In this document: in pieces, positions 11,105-22,294 of the stretch
Position numbering within the stretch: position 1 is the first letter of the stretch
Layout: each line of letters begins with the position of its first letter
NCBI GenBank assembly: GCA_963082975.1
Contig: OY720350.1
Coordinates: forward strand, 52,840,734 to 52,904,733
Reading direction: 5' to 3'
Source: Labia minor
Taxonomy: Eukaryota; Arthropoda; Insecta; Dermaptera; Spongiphoridae
DNA length: 64,000 bases
Program-made: the position numbers and the translations under genes
The notes under the pieces: model-generated
The model's database searches: none
What the model saw: the letters and a program-made list of their open reading frames with translations, nothing else
What the model was told of the DNA's origin: nothing

Positions 11105-11190
11105 AATTATAATAATTGTCATACAAACTATATTTGGAGTCATAAAAAGATCAAGTAATTCCTAATATAATCGCCGTCATTACAATTAAA
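11105..11190 (-). mobile_element. LINE C-terminal fragment L1
   Basis: Minus-strand translation gives WRRLY, a stop, then ELLDLFMTPNIV. This matches WRELHNEKLHDLYASPDIV in the better copy L2 at 15008-15385. Only about 28 codons are recognisable, with one stop. It is a very worn piece of the region just after the reverse transcriptase domain of a non-LTR retrotransposon. Confidence 0.5.
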
Positions 11191-11313
11191 ATGGATCATT
11201 TTGTAAGTATAAATATTTAGGATAGATCTAATTATTTTGTTATATTTCTTATTATTGTCTTAACATAACATTATTGTAGAATTTTATTTTATTTTTAAGA
11301 AAGTAAAACATAA

Positions 11314-11953
11314 TAAGTTGACCTGTGGCCAGGTCCGAACCGACCGACGATTTGAAGTAAATTAATTTCCAGCTACAGAAACAATTTCAAATAATTTTAA
11401 TATATCTATTAATGTAATAAAAAACAGATAGGCATACATAAATAATAAATATAAACATTTTTAATTTTATTTTATTTATAATATATATGCAAGACCAGGC
11501 TGTGACGTCATGAATGGCCGAATGACGTCATATAATTTTAAATCAAGAAAAAACTAATAAATATGATTTTCCCGAGGAGAAAACCAATACAAAGTGCTTG
11601 ATTCGTGGAGATATATAAAAAAATCTCCTCATGTGAAATTTGGTGTGAAAATAACCCTTCCCTTCCTATCGTCGATTGCTAATACTACCACTTCCGGTTT
11701 CCGGATTTGCACCAAAAGTTGATCAATTCATCCCACTGATGCATTAAGTAAATATACCAAATTTCATCAAAATCGGTTGAGCCGTTCAGGCTGTACACAT
11801 CTATACGGACGGACAGACGGACAGGCGGTCAGACATCATGCTAAAAATACTTTTTTCTGTTAAGAAAATGCATGATTCGTGGAGATATGTAAAAATCTCC
11901 ACATGTGAAATTTGGTGTGAAAACAATACCTCCCTTACTATCGTCGGTCGGTA
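11314..11953 (-). mobile_element. HINE family B copy 2 (B2), full length
   Basis: Full minus-strand copy: AAGTTGACCTG (the 3' border and stem-loop) at 11314-11335, and the 5' end CGTCGGTCGGT at 11942-11952 followed by a T-run when read on the minus strand. The two CRE palindromes (11503-11510, 11523-11530), the ACCGGAAGTGG core and a (TCCG)n-type microsatellite (11810-11835) are all present. It is close in sequence to B1 and B3. Confidence 0.8.
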
Positions 11954-14069
11954 AAAATGTAACAAGATTATTTCTTTCATTTTTCCTTTATAATAATAAA
12001 TAAGAAAATCAAGTTATTAACGAATTTAATTTAAATATAATACTTAGTTTTAATAATATCTCATTTTTAATACCTTAATTATATAAATCATTGAAATATT
12101 AATGATTTTTGGGCGTGGAGAAAGAAAATTTTCATTTCAAGGTTCCATTTTATAACAACAACACAACATAAAAAAAATACTTAGAAAAAAGAAGACATTT
12201 TGACATTGATTTATACATTTGATATACCTTTTTATTTAAAAAAAAAATATTGACAACACGTGACTAAAATGAATTATGAAATTTGTATAATAATTATGAA
12301 TTATATTAATATTAGTAGTAGTAGTAGTATTACGGATGGGTATCTTATATAATATTATATACAAAAATGGGTATATATATATAGGTATTGGAATATTTTT
12401 TTTTCTTAAAGTAAATAAATTTTAACTGGTTTAAGTTTAAAAACAACCAGAAAATGTCGATTATAAAGCACGAATTTTTATTGATTGAAAAAAATAAATA
12501 AATAAGGAGCCAGAAAGACGATATAAGTCGGATTAAATTCCAGTCACGTTGAAAATAACGATACTAAGAAAGGTTGATTGGTGATCTATATATATATATA
12601 TATTATAGTATGATTCAGAAGTCTCTCAAATCAAATTTTAATTTTGAATTCCTATTAATATTAGTATTATTAAGAATATTAAAAGTAATATTATTATATG
12701 ATTATGAAAATCATTTATCAACTAATTGAAACCATACAATCATCTATCATCTTGAATTTGATTGGTTGTTAGAAAGAAAAACTTAATGGGTCTTCTTCAA
12801 ATGACACATCTTTTTAAAGAGAATCCCATCTTATTCAAAATCCTTTTATAATTTAAAGTAATAGTAATAATTCACATCTTGATTTATTTTCTATTACTAT
12901 TCATTCATTATGAAACTTTTTCACAGCTTTCTCGAAATAACAAAAAAAAAATGACATTTGAAAATTTTATCTAAAATAAATTTAAATTTACTACTACGAT
13001 CCTATTATCACTGATATGAAGAAATAAACCATCTGGATGAAAATTTATCCAATTTGATAAAAAATAAATGAAAGTGTTTTCTCAGAGAATAATTTTGATT
13101 ATGAAAATTAAATAAAAATTAAAGAGAATAAGAAATCTAGAAAAAGGTTTGGAAACAGATGGTTTGTTTGAATGGTAAAAGGATTTAGAAAAAAAAGGTA
13201 AGGTATATGAGGAAAACCAAAATAAAAAGAAGGAGTAAGTGGCGCCATAAAGTTTGTTTTTTTTTTATTTCAATGGTCGTCGTCGTTTTTCGTCTCCTTT
13301 TTCTTCTTCATTATTTTGTTTTCAAATTGGATAAAGCGAGAGAAAGAGATGAAAAAAGAAAGAAAGAGAAGAAGAAGAAGAAGAATATGATTTCAGATTT
13401 ATCTTCAAGCATTGTGCGGTGGCGACCAGGGTTGTTGGACGGGTTTACACTGAGGGGGGCTTCTTCACCTTCCATCGCCCCCCCCCCCTCCTATTACGTC
13501 CGCCTCCTCAGTCGGCCGTTAAGAAAGAAAAAGACGGTGTGAGTCTTGGCACTCTCCCGAAACACGTCCAAGGTGTGAAAGATAGCATCGATTTAATAAA
13601 CAATTTCAAAGATTACCCCCCCCCCCATGGCACTAGCCAAATCGTCTAACAAAAAAGACCCCAACCTACCTTCTCATGTTCATTTTCAATTAATTAAGTA
13701 AGTGAGCTTTTAAATTTATAAAATAAAAGAATAAGAAGAAGTGAATATCATTATGGAGGAGAGAGAGAGAGAGAGAGAGAGATAACAAACCTAAAAAAAG
13801 AAACCTGTTTTTTCAAATTAGAAAAATTGATTGATTGAACTTGGGAGAGGGTGGACGGACCCAAGGTTAAATTCAAACTGTTTTACATAAAGATAATTGA
13901 ACGTACGGGTATTAAATTTAGTTTGTATATTATCTTCAATTCGAGGCAACTGAGAATGAACAAAAGAAGATAAAAGAAGAAGATTAATGTGAAATAATTA
14001 CAATGTTTCAATTTTATAATCGAATAATTATTTATATACAAATATATAAATATGGAGAATAGTATCAAT
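11954..14069. other. Intergenic DNA with GC-rich island and GA tract
   Basis: A/T-rich to about 13200. Then comes an island at 13200-13660 with long A/G runs, a C-run (13479-13488), another C-run (13616-13626) and balanced sequence between. Overlapping open frames (13207-13542 and 13419-13649) are rich in K/R or P and show no domain. A (GA)n array lies at 13756-13782. A regulatory role is possible but unproven. Confidence 0.3.
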
Positions 14070-14658
14070 TTTTACTATATCGCCAGAGATAGTATTGCGA
14101 TCACGAAAATTTTCGATGTTGAGATTTTGATGTTTTTATACGTTTTGAAGGTTCCTGAATCATTTTCACTAAGGTTGAGAAAGATGTCTGTGTGTAACCA
14201 AGATTACGCAAAAACGGTTGGAGCTAGAATGATGAAATTTGGTACATGGGCATTATTCAAAATTCATAGTTTTCTATCAACTTTTGAGAAATGTAGCTCA
14301 ACCGGAAGAGGGACATTACCTACAACGTTTTGATTTTTTTTCTTCTAAAGTGACCGTAAAAATAAAGATATATGTTTGATAATTTTTCACATGATTAATA
14401 ATTGTATAAAACTGCTATATATAGAATTTCAGCTTGATTGAATCGCTGAAAATAGCAGAATTAATTTTTTAACACTACAAATCTCACGCGCCAACACTTG
14501 ACGTGGTGTCATCAACAAAGAGTCAAACATGCGCTGGTTTAATAAATATTATTATTAATTTTAATTTATAAATGAATTAATTTAATTTAATTTAAATTAA
14601 TATATGTTATTTAATCCAATTCAAATTTGCGAGATAGTCGAGTGGAGACACTCCAGAT
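14070..14658 (+). mobile_element. HINE family A copy 4 (A4), full length
   Basis: Complete plus-strand copy, about 590 bp. It begins TTTTTACTATATCGCCAGAG with the inner GAGATAGT hairpin partner. It ends with CGAGATAGT, the inverse of the 5' motif, then the GAGTG-GAGA-CACTC stem-loop (14639-14653) and CAGATTTTTT. The microsatellite is reduced to ATGTCTGTGTGTAAC. The E-box-like site is mutated (CACTTGACGTGG). This is the best reference for family A borders, together with A8. Confidence 0.8.
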
Positions 14659-15007
14659 TTTTTAATTTTTATACGATTATATTTTTATACTATCATATTT
14701 TAAAATAAATACAAAAATGTGAGACATACATGAATCTATAGTATTACTTATAATAATCTAATGTATTATAAATATGTAAGTATAAATATTACTGGGATAA
14801 CAATCTCCAACTGAAATATATTAAATTTAAAAAAAGAATTATAACTGATATCTAATATCTATGAGAATAAATCAAAATTATTTTGATGTAATTTTTCTTT
14901 TTCTTTTTTAAGTAAATTTATTATTTGTATTTAATTTAACTAATACAATAAAATATATAAATAATAATATATAATAATTAATAATATATATAATATATAT
15001 AATCTAT
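14659..15007. other. AT-rich spacer
   Basis: A/T-rich sequence with no recognisable feature. It ends in an (ATCT)n tract at 15001-15016 that forms the tail of the neighbouring LINE fragment. Confidence 0.4.
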
Positions 15008-15385
15008 CTATCTATCTCTGTGGCTCTACGGAACTCGAAAGTTCTTGGCCTCAGCAACCACTTTTCTCCAAGTATCCCTATTCTGAGCCACAACCCTCCA
15101 ATCCCTTCCCACATTATCCACCCACCGCGTCCTTGGTCTTCCAAGCGGACGTTTCCCACTAGGTCTCCCCACTAATAAATTTTTCGCCATTCTTTCCTCT
15201 CCCATTCTAGCAACATGCCCTGCCCTTCCCACAGCCTTCTCGATTTTATAATTCTAACTATATCTGGAGATGCATAGAGATCATGTAATTTCTCGTTATG
15301 TAGTTCCCGCCATTCCCCGGTGACCTCATTTTTCTTTGGCTATGCTGTGAAGAATCAATCCTATTCTCAAATACTCTAAATCTAA
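15008..15385 (-). mobile_element. LINE 3' end L2 (reverse-transcriptase tail)
   Basis: Minus-strand, 3'-terminal piece of a non-LTR retrotransposon. Translation shows RFRVFENR (end of the RT region), then EVTGEWRELHNEKLHDLY and SPDIVRIIKSRRL, then GRAGHVARMGEERMAKNLL, GKRPLGRPRTRWVDNVGRDW, and a C-terminus ending AEAKNFRVP before a stop. The frame changes at least twice between these blocks. The 3' end continues GTTCCGTAGAGCCACAGAG and then a tandem (ATAG)n tail rather than poly(A), a habit of RTE-type and some other LINEs. Severely 5'-truncated, as is usual for LINE copies. The clade is uncertain. Confidence 0.8.
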
Positions 15386-15780
15386 TCTGAAAATAATAAA
15401 ATATAAAAATAAAATGAAATACATATAGTCAATGCTACTAAATATAGTTAAGAATCTGTATAAAATAAAAAAAATAAAAAATTTACATTTTATTTACTCA
15501 TAATATAAATTTATAAGAAAATTTATTAAATAAAATGAAATAATATTTATTTTTATTTATTTATTTATTAAATAAGCCATATTATTTATTTATTTTTTAA
15601 TTGAATAGTTTAATTTTAGAAATTAATAAAAATATCACTTTAAAAACTATAAATATCAAGATTTATTGAATTATTAAATTTAATACAAAAATTGAAAAAA
15701 AAAACAAACAAATCTTGGTTAAAAATTCATATTTTAAAATTTTGATCTTTTTTTATAATATTTATATTTGTTTTTTTAGC
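15386..15780. other. AT-rich spacer
   Basis: A/T-rich, with (TTTA)n-like and A-rich stretches. Nothing recognised. Confidence 0.4.
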
Positions 15781-16050
15781 CACTCCCCATCCCTCGATGA
15801 AAAGGAAATAAATAATTCATGTTTTTACGGGTGAAATTAATGTGCGATTGTTTTGTCGCATTTTTAGGATAGCTGTAGAAGAGCATCGTGAGGAACAATG
15901 GGGCGGGAGAGTAACAGGTTTCTAGTGGAGATGCTCGCTCGCCTGGCACACCGACTCTTGCGTCGGTGCTTATCTGAAGGTTTATCGGAGAAAAATGCAT
16001 CATTATTCTCTATTCGAGCCAACCAAGGATATTTTTTTTTTACAACATAG
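15781..16050. other. GC-richer island with two stable hairpins
   Basis: Balanced composition in an AT-rich setting. Two perfect short hairpins are visible: TGCGA/TCGCA (15843-15860) and CACCGAC-TCTTGC-GTCGGTG (15949-15968). Open frames cross it on the minus strand without a known domain. It may be a structured RNA gene or a conserved non-coding element. I could not match it to RNase P, MRP, SRP, U snRNA or tRNA. Confidence 0.3.
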
Positions 16051-16916
16051 CCAATCATTTATATTTAAGACTATATATATAGACATATAATTTTATAAAA
16101 ATTCTTATAAAAAAAAATATATATCGTCCATATATAATATTTGAAATTTTCAAAATGATTGTAACATAATATTCTCCAAAATTATTTTCTTACATTCCAT
16201 TTTTTTTTTTTAATGTTAAATAAAAAAAAAAGAATAATAGTTTTTTAAATGTATTCAATGAAATATTTCGTAAATCTTCCATAATTTTGTATGTGTATTA
16301 CATGAATGTAATTTTATTATTTTAAAGATAAGAATTTAACATAAATTAATTTAGGGATAATTAAAATGATTAATAATTATTTTAGTTAAAATTTTTCAAA
16401 TGTTCCTTTAATGGCTTATAATGCACGTGATTATTTTTGATTAATATAACAAAATTTTGTCCTTTTTACATAGCTAATATGTACATATCTGTTTCCACCC
16501 AAGAGAAACTATTGTGACCCTATTTTGTCCCATTTATATATTCTTTTTCATGTAATCATTTGATCTCTTATAAATTTATATTCTTAGTAAAATTCAAACT
16601 CAATCTATAAGGTAATATATATATATATATATATATATATATCAATATCAATAGATCGATTATATGCCATTATAATTGATAAAAAGTAAAAAAAAATTGA
16701 AAGGTTATGCTATATTTTTTATATGATTAGTAAATTGGATTAAAATTTATAATCAGTTTTTAAAAAAATTTAGATTATAATCTTTTGTAATGAATTACAT
16801 ATCCAAAACGAATATATATTATTTAGACAATAGAAAATATGTATATTTATATATATTTTTATATATCTGAATTTGAATCTGGCATTGAATTTAAATTGTG
16901 TTTTTTTGTTATATCG

Positions 16917-16964
<48 letters not shown>

Positions 16965-19489
16965 TTTACTAATGACAACAAATTAATTATATATATATAT
17001 ATATATATATAAATAATACATTACTTAAAATTATATCCTTATCAAATATTTACTTATACAATATCTAATACAAATTTATATGTTAATGTAATAGTGTGTA
17101 TAATAAACACATAATATTATTATTATAAGATGAAATAAGAAAAAAAAATCAAAACTAATAAATTATTATTAAATATTTTGATTAGAATTCGATATCGAGC
17201 TGCAATGTGTTTTATCACTGAAACAAAAATATTCTGGAAATTAAACAAAAATAAAAATATAATATATTTTCATTCATAAAAAAAAACATATTAGAAAATA
17301 TTCTGCGTATATTCTGAAATATAATATATTTTTTTTTTATAGAAACAATTTATTTCATAAACAAACATTTATCTTTATATATATAAATATAATTATAATT
17401 ATTATGTAAAAAGATAAAACGGATTGGAATTAAGTGTTTTTGTTTTTATTTTTATTTTCTCAAGCTCACGTGAATTCAGGGTGACTATAAGAAAAATCAA
17501 ATTACCCTTAATTTTATAATTATTTTTATGATTATGTAAATAAATGCCCAAAAATAGCAATATATGACTGTTAGAATAATTATTTATGTTATTTTTCTTC
17601 AAATTTTAGGATTCAAGGAATTTTCTTTTCATATTATAATCATTTTTACTACTTTTAGATTTCTATTGCTTTACTTTTTCTTTTATAATAATTTTTACAT
17701 GATAAAGATCAATAATAAAATCAATCAAGAAAATATATTTTATTAAAAAGTAATAAAATGTATTAGAATAAATAAGTTCAAATGGGTAGAATTTCAAAAA
17801 AGCCTATTTATATTCATATTTAAATCAGACATGTTTAATCAATCATTTTTTATCCATGAACTAATCTGGTAACAAATCCTTGTATCATATAAGTTTATTA
17901 TTTCCTGTATTTGTTTGTTATTTAATCTTATAATTAAATAATTAATCAAATAAAATTATTTATTAAGTATTGAGCATTTGAGCATGATTACTCTAAATAA
18001 AATTTAAAATTTAAAAAAGAAGGATAATAAAAATTAAAAATTCCACTTTTTAATAATTAAATATAAAAGAAAATTAGTTTACAAAATTAGAAATAAATTA
18101 TATGGGAAGAGTTAAAAATTGGTGTGAATTGAAAAGGTCTGCCGGGGTTCACCCGAGTCATTATTACAACACGAAAAGGGCAATCGAACAATTTTTCAAC
18201 CTCTTTATTTGTTTTTTGTTTTTTTGTAATCATTTAAATAAGCTCTTGCATAATTAAACGTGTGTGTCATTTTGAGTGTGGGTTGGAAGATGAAGAAAGA
18301 AGAGTTTAGGAAATCCACCTGGAAGGAAGTTTTAAGTTTCCCCCTCCCCTTGACTACACGACCCAATATCACTGGTTAATAAGTAGATATATAGATGAGA
18401 GTGTTGAAGGGACTGAGAGAAACATCTCTCTAAGAAAAAGAAAAAAAAAAGATGATGAAGAAGAAGAAGAAGAAGAAGCATCCGGGTTATTAATATCGGA
18501 GTCTAATGGCGTTGGGCCAATGAAGGCGCCCACACTTACTTACAAATCTCGTTTAAAAAGAAAGAGAGAGGGAGTGAAATTAAATGAATTGAAAGAGTGA
18601 CCATGTAATAAGAATAACAAAATTGGATGTTACATATTACATACACTACCTTGCACCAAATAAATTAGAAATTGATTTCAATTATAAATATATATTAAAT
18701 AAAAACGGATGGTAAAGATACATCGATTTTGTGTATATACATAGGAAATAAAAAAATGCAATAAGCGCAGTGATCCGCCCAAAGTCCAATCTCGTTCTAA
18801 TTCACTTAACTAAGAAGAGATAATGAGGTCAAGTATTTTTTTTTTACGTGACACAAAAATATTGCATATATAATATTCTACATTATTAAGAAATTTTAAA
18901 ATAAAATGTCATCAGAGAATTAAATTAAAAAGAAAAAATTTCAAGTTTATTATTAAAATATCAAAATCTATATTATATATATTCAAATAAAAATAACAGT
19001 AAAGATAGAATAGAAATTCATAAATTTGTAAAATATAAATAAATTATATAAAATAAGCGACAAGAGGAATATAAGAAAAATTTCTAAAATCCAATTAGTA
19101 TATTTTTGTATTTTAATTTATGATGATTACTTAATGAAAAATGGAAAAAAAGTAAATTAATTAAAATTAATTTTTTAGAACCCTATCCAAATATTAAAAA
19201 TTTTTATCTATAGCAAAATATAAAATAAAAAAAATTAAATATTTTAAAATATATTTAAATTTGACATATACAAAATATTAAAAAAAAAAATAAGCATTAG
19301 AAAAAAAAGCAAAATGTGCAGCATCGTACACGTGGCGGAAGTGAAACTTCTTACAATCTAGAGAATAAGATAAATTTTAGTTGAGAGTGTGAGTGAGAGA
19401 GAAATAGAGAAAAATAAAGGGATCATTTCGAAAGACATATAACAGTATAAAATTTTCGTAACAAATATTCGCTTTATTATTATTATTAT
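16051..19489. other. AT-rich intergenic DNA with microsatellites
   Basis: Mainly A/T-rich. Notable items are (TA)n at 16616-16641, (AAT)n at 16917-16964 and (AT)n at 16989-17011. The island at 18240-18560 includes a GAAGAA purine tract and balanced sequence near GGCGCCCAC. A CACGTGGCGG lies near 19329. No gene recognised. Confidence 0.35.
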
Positions 19490-20059
19490 CTACTCTATCA
19501 TCATATCTACATTGCCTGTACTATTGTCGGTTGGTGCTTCAATTGGTAATACTGATATTAATGGCTTGTGATAACTAAAATAAGATATATATGTTCGTGA
19601 TTCGATATTTTCTATATAACGTGTAAAAACAGCATCTATTGTAGTTCCAGATTTTGTTGTTGATTCCTTGGGATCGTTATTTATAAGCAGACCAAATGTT
19701 TCTCGAAGAAAGTTGATCAACGGCAACGAATCATCAGATCCAAAATTTACATTAAAATCTCCCCCGAGAATTAGAGGGATTTTATCTTCGCCTCGTTCAA
19801 GTGCATTAGCACCTGTGTGGCTATAAACCAGTAGTGAAAGGTGTATGAAATAAATAATATCGTCTAAATTTTGGTCGTTATTTTTTTTCGGCATAGTGAA
19901 ATCTGTGGAGTAGAGAAAAGCAGTTTTAAATGCAATAATAATTTTAAATTGATTTAGTAGTGTTAAAGTAATGTTGAGATTCGGATAAATAACGTGAATG
20001 GTCATCGACGCACATAACTGTATGTGTTGGCGTGTGAATCGCCGACCATGTTCACACAC
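19490..20059 (-). pseudogene. EEP-family endonuclease fragment, Helentron-like
   Basis: The 189-codon minus-strand frame holds the C-terminal half of an endonuclease/exonuclease/phosphatase (EEP) domain. Visible motifs are ILGGDFNVNF (residues 97-106, the metal/phosphate-binding GDFN), SGTTIDAVFTR (137-147) and SYFSYHKPLIS (159-169, containing the catalytic His, with Tyr in place of the usual Asp before it). Residues 1-60 look unrelated to the fold and are probably out of frame or inserted. The upstream catalytic Glu region is not seen. The sequence style (IPLILGGDFNVNF...TTIDAVFTRY...SYHKP) is what I recall from endonuclease domains attached to arthropod PIF1-helicase (Helentron) proteins rather than LINE endonucleases. 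A decayed transposon gene, not a host gene. Confidence 0.65.
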
Positions 20060-20339
20060 ACAATTACATGCGTCGGTATGCGTGCACGCTGTATATTTGA
20101 CTTGAGAATTTTAATTATTTCACGATATATATCTTATCTTATTATGCTAGCTAAAATTGTATATATCTATCTATTTATCTATAACCATTGGTTCTCAAAA
20201 ACCGCTCTAACGATTTTTTTCAAATTCACACTAGATATAGTATTTATAAAGAAAAATTGAGTTTTATTGATTACATCTCTTGAAACTTACAGCTTCATTA
20301 TTAATTTCTTAATTGAAAATTATATATGGGTGACGTAAA
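20060..20339. other. Sequence upstream of the endonuclease fragment
   Basis: Part of this (20040-20100, GC-richer, with ACACACAC and GCGTGCACGC) may still belong to the decayed element. From 20160 there is an ATCT-repeat patch. No domain recognised. Confidence 0.3.
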
Positions 20340-20810
20340 TGGCATCCATTTTGAAATTTTACTCCCGCCTTTTTTTTAATTTTGTATTAATATTTTTTTT
20401 ATATTTAAAATATTTTAAAATTTATAATTTAATTTCGAAATAAAATTAAAAATATTTATTTTTAATAAAATATATATATATATTTATTAATCCCGCTTTT
20501 TTTTAAATGATATTGTATTAACATTTTTTTATATTTAAAATATTTTAAAATTCATTATTTAATTTCGAAATTTTATATTTAAAATATTTTAAAATTTATT
20601 ATTTAATTTCGAAATAAAATTTTAAATATTTATTTTTAATAAAATATATATATATATTTATTAATCCCGCTTTTTTTTAAATGATATTGTATTAACATTT
20701 TTTTATATTTAAAATATTTTAAAATTCATTATTTAATTTCGAAATAAAATTAAAAATATTTATTTTTAATAAAATATATATATATTTATTAATCTCTCTC
20801 AAAAAAAACA
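20340..20810. repeat. AT-rich tandem array, ~128-174 bp units
   Basis: Three units, each with TCCCGC followed by a T-run (20363, 20491, 20665), a TATTTAAAATATTTTAAAAT block, TTTAATTTCGAAATAAAAT and an (AT)n stretch. Spacing is 128 then 174 bp; the middle unit has an extra partial copy of the TTTAATTTCGAAA block. The same block, inverted, occurs in D1 at 893-955. It is a small satellite-like expansion, perhaps of a transposon tail. Confidence 0.7.
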
Positions 20811-20893
20811 ACAAAACAAATAAATGTCTTTGAAAGATGGTAAAAATATCTTTGTAATTATCAAAATATCATAGACCAGCAGTAAGAACAATT

Positions 20894-21140
20894 GTTTTTA
20901 CTCCCCGAGTTCGAAGGATCGAAACTCGCCGCGTGCATTTTTTTTTTATCTATTTTCGTGATTTATTTATTCATTGTTCTTTTATTAATTAAGTTTTAGA
21001 TAGTTTTATAATTTTTAATATTTTTTCAATAAAATATTATTTAATACATTTAATAATTGTAATAAATAATTAAAGAATTGTATATCAATATTTTTTAAAG
21101 GGTAGAGCGAGCTCGGTGTCTCAGGTATTAATATTACCAG
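20894..21140. repeat. Repeat D copy 2
   Basis: The left edge has a hairpin-forming CGAGTTCGAAGGATCGAAACTCG-type sequence (two 7-bp arms, GAGTTCG and CGAAACTC, at 20907-20926). The right edge reads GGTAGAGCGAGCTCGGTGTC followed by TCAGG. In reverse complement the right part aligns with the start of D1 (660-730). The left edge after a TTTTTACTC run resembles a Helentron-type 5' end. The GTAGAGC and GTTTCGATCC stretches recall tRNA A/B-box fragments. Family unknown. Confidence 0.4.
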
Positions 21141-21163
21141 CCAAATCCAATAATAATGAATCA

Positions 21164-21280
21164 TTTTTTACTATCTCGCCAGAGATAGTATTGCGATCAC
21201 GAAAATTTTCGATGTTGAGATTTTGATGTTTTTATACTTTTTGAAGGTTCCTGAATCATTTTCACTAAGGTTGAGAAAAA

Positions 21281-21321
<41 letters not shown>

Positions 21322-21720
21322 AGGCAAGATTACGCAAAAACGGTTTGAGCTAGAATGATGAAATTTGGTACATGGACATTATTCAAAATTCATAGTTTTC
21401 TATCAACTTTTGAGAAATGTAGCTCAACCGGAAGAGGGTCATTACCTACAACGTTTTGATTTTTTTTCCTCTAAAGTGACCGTAAAAATAAAGATATATG
21501 TTTGATAATTTTTCACATGATTAATAATTGTATAAAACTGCTATATATAGAATTTCAGCTTGATTGATTAGCTGAAATTACCAGAATTAATTTTTTAACA
21601 CTGCAAATCTCACGCGCCAACACGTGACGTGGTGCCATCAACAAAAAGCCAAACATGCGCTGGTTTAATATTTATTATTTATTATTTATAATTTATAATT
21701 AATTAAATTTAATAATAATT
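21164..21720 (+). mobile_element. HINE family A copy 5 (A5), 3' end lost
   Basis: Starts TTTTTTACTATCTCGCCAGA with an intact 5' hairpin. It carries the longest microsatellite of the family, (GT)n at about 21285-21316. The core and the CACGTGACGTGG module (21621-21632) are intact. The final CGAGATAGT motif and stem-loop are not found before the sequence becomes featureless near 21720. Confidence 0.8.
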
Positions 21721-22077
21721 TTTAAATAATATAAATAATATTTAATTATAATCTAATCAAAGAAAATAAAAGTTTGAATCTATTTGATAGTTGATCTTTT
21801 TACATATAATTAATCTCAAATTAAATATTTTTTAATATTAAAAAAAAATAACAAATTTCATATGTATATTTATTTTTATAAATGTTTAGGCAAATTTTGA
21901 AATTAATATATATTTAAATTCAAATTGTATTTAATTGCGATATCTACTGGACAAGGTGGAGATCTCGCCCTCTTTTGATCATAAGTCATACTAATTTTTA
22001 TTCTTTGACCCAGTAGAAGCTGAGAAATATTATTCCGCGTCAACGTACTACCGCGCATGCGCGCCGTGGACTTTGGA

Positions 22078-22232
22078 CCTAGCGAGAGCGTAGTAGAACG
22101 AAAGACAGCACAAAACGAAGAGGCAGATAGCCTCTTTCTCAAAGACGAAAGACCGGACAAAAGAAAGACCCAGATAGCCTCTCTCTCAAAAACGAAACAC
22201 CGCACAAAAGAGAGTCGGAGATAGAGGCTATC
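22078..22232. repeat. 47-bp minisatellite, about three units
   Basis: Units contain CAGATAGCCTCT, CTCAAA, ACGAAA and ACAAAAGARAG, with CAGATAGCC at 22124 and 22171 and GAGATAGAGGC at 22217, so the period is 46-47 bp. A further partial unit lies upstream (GAACGAAAGACAGCACAAAA). Units differ by scattered substitutions. Confidence 0.7.
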
Positions 22233-22274
22233 TCATTCTCACTCGTTATATCTATATCTTTTTTCTCTCTTGCG

Positions 22275-22294
22275 TTTCGTAACGCGTTACGAAA
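22275..22294. promoter_or_regulatory. 20-bp perfect palindrome
   Basis: TTTCGTAACG followed directly by its exact reverse complement. With two CpG and a central ACGCGT in an AT-rich region, it is unlikely to be a simple chance palindrome. It could bind a dimeric factor. Which one is unknown. Confidence 0.45.

Noticed and set aside
13207-13542. 111-codon open frame on the plus strand
   Set aside because: Composed of K/R runs, a hydrophobic stretch from T-runs and P/S from C-runs; no domain, and an overlapping frame is equally open.
21126-21140. TAATATTAC, the geminivirus/circovirus origin nonamer, next to repeat D2
   Set aside because: An all-A/T-type 9-mer is expected several times by chance in 64 kb of such AT-rich DNA, and there is no Rep gene.
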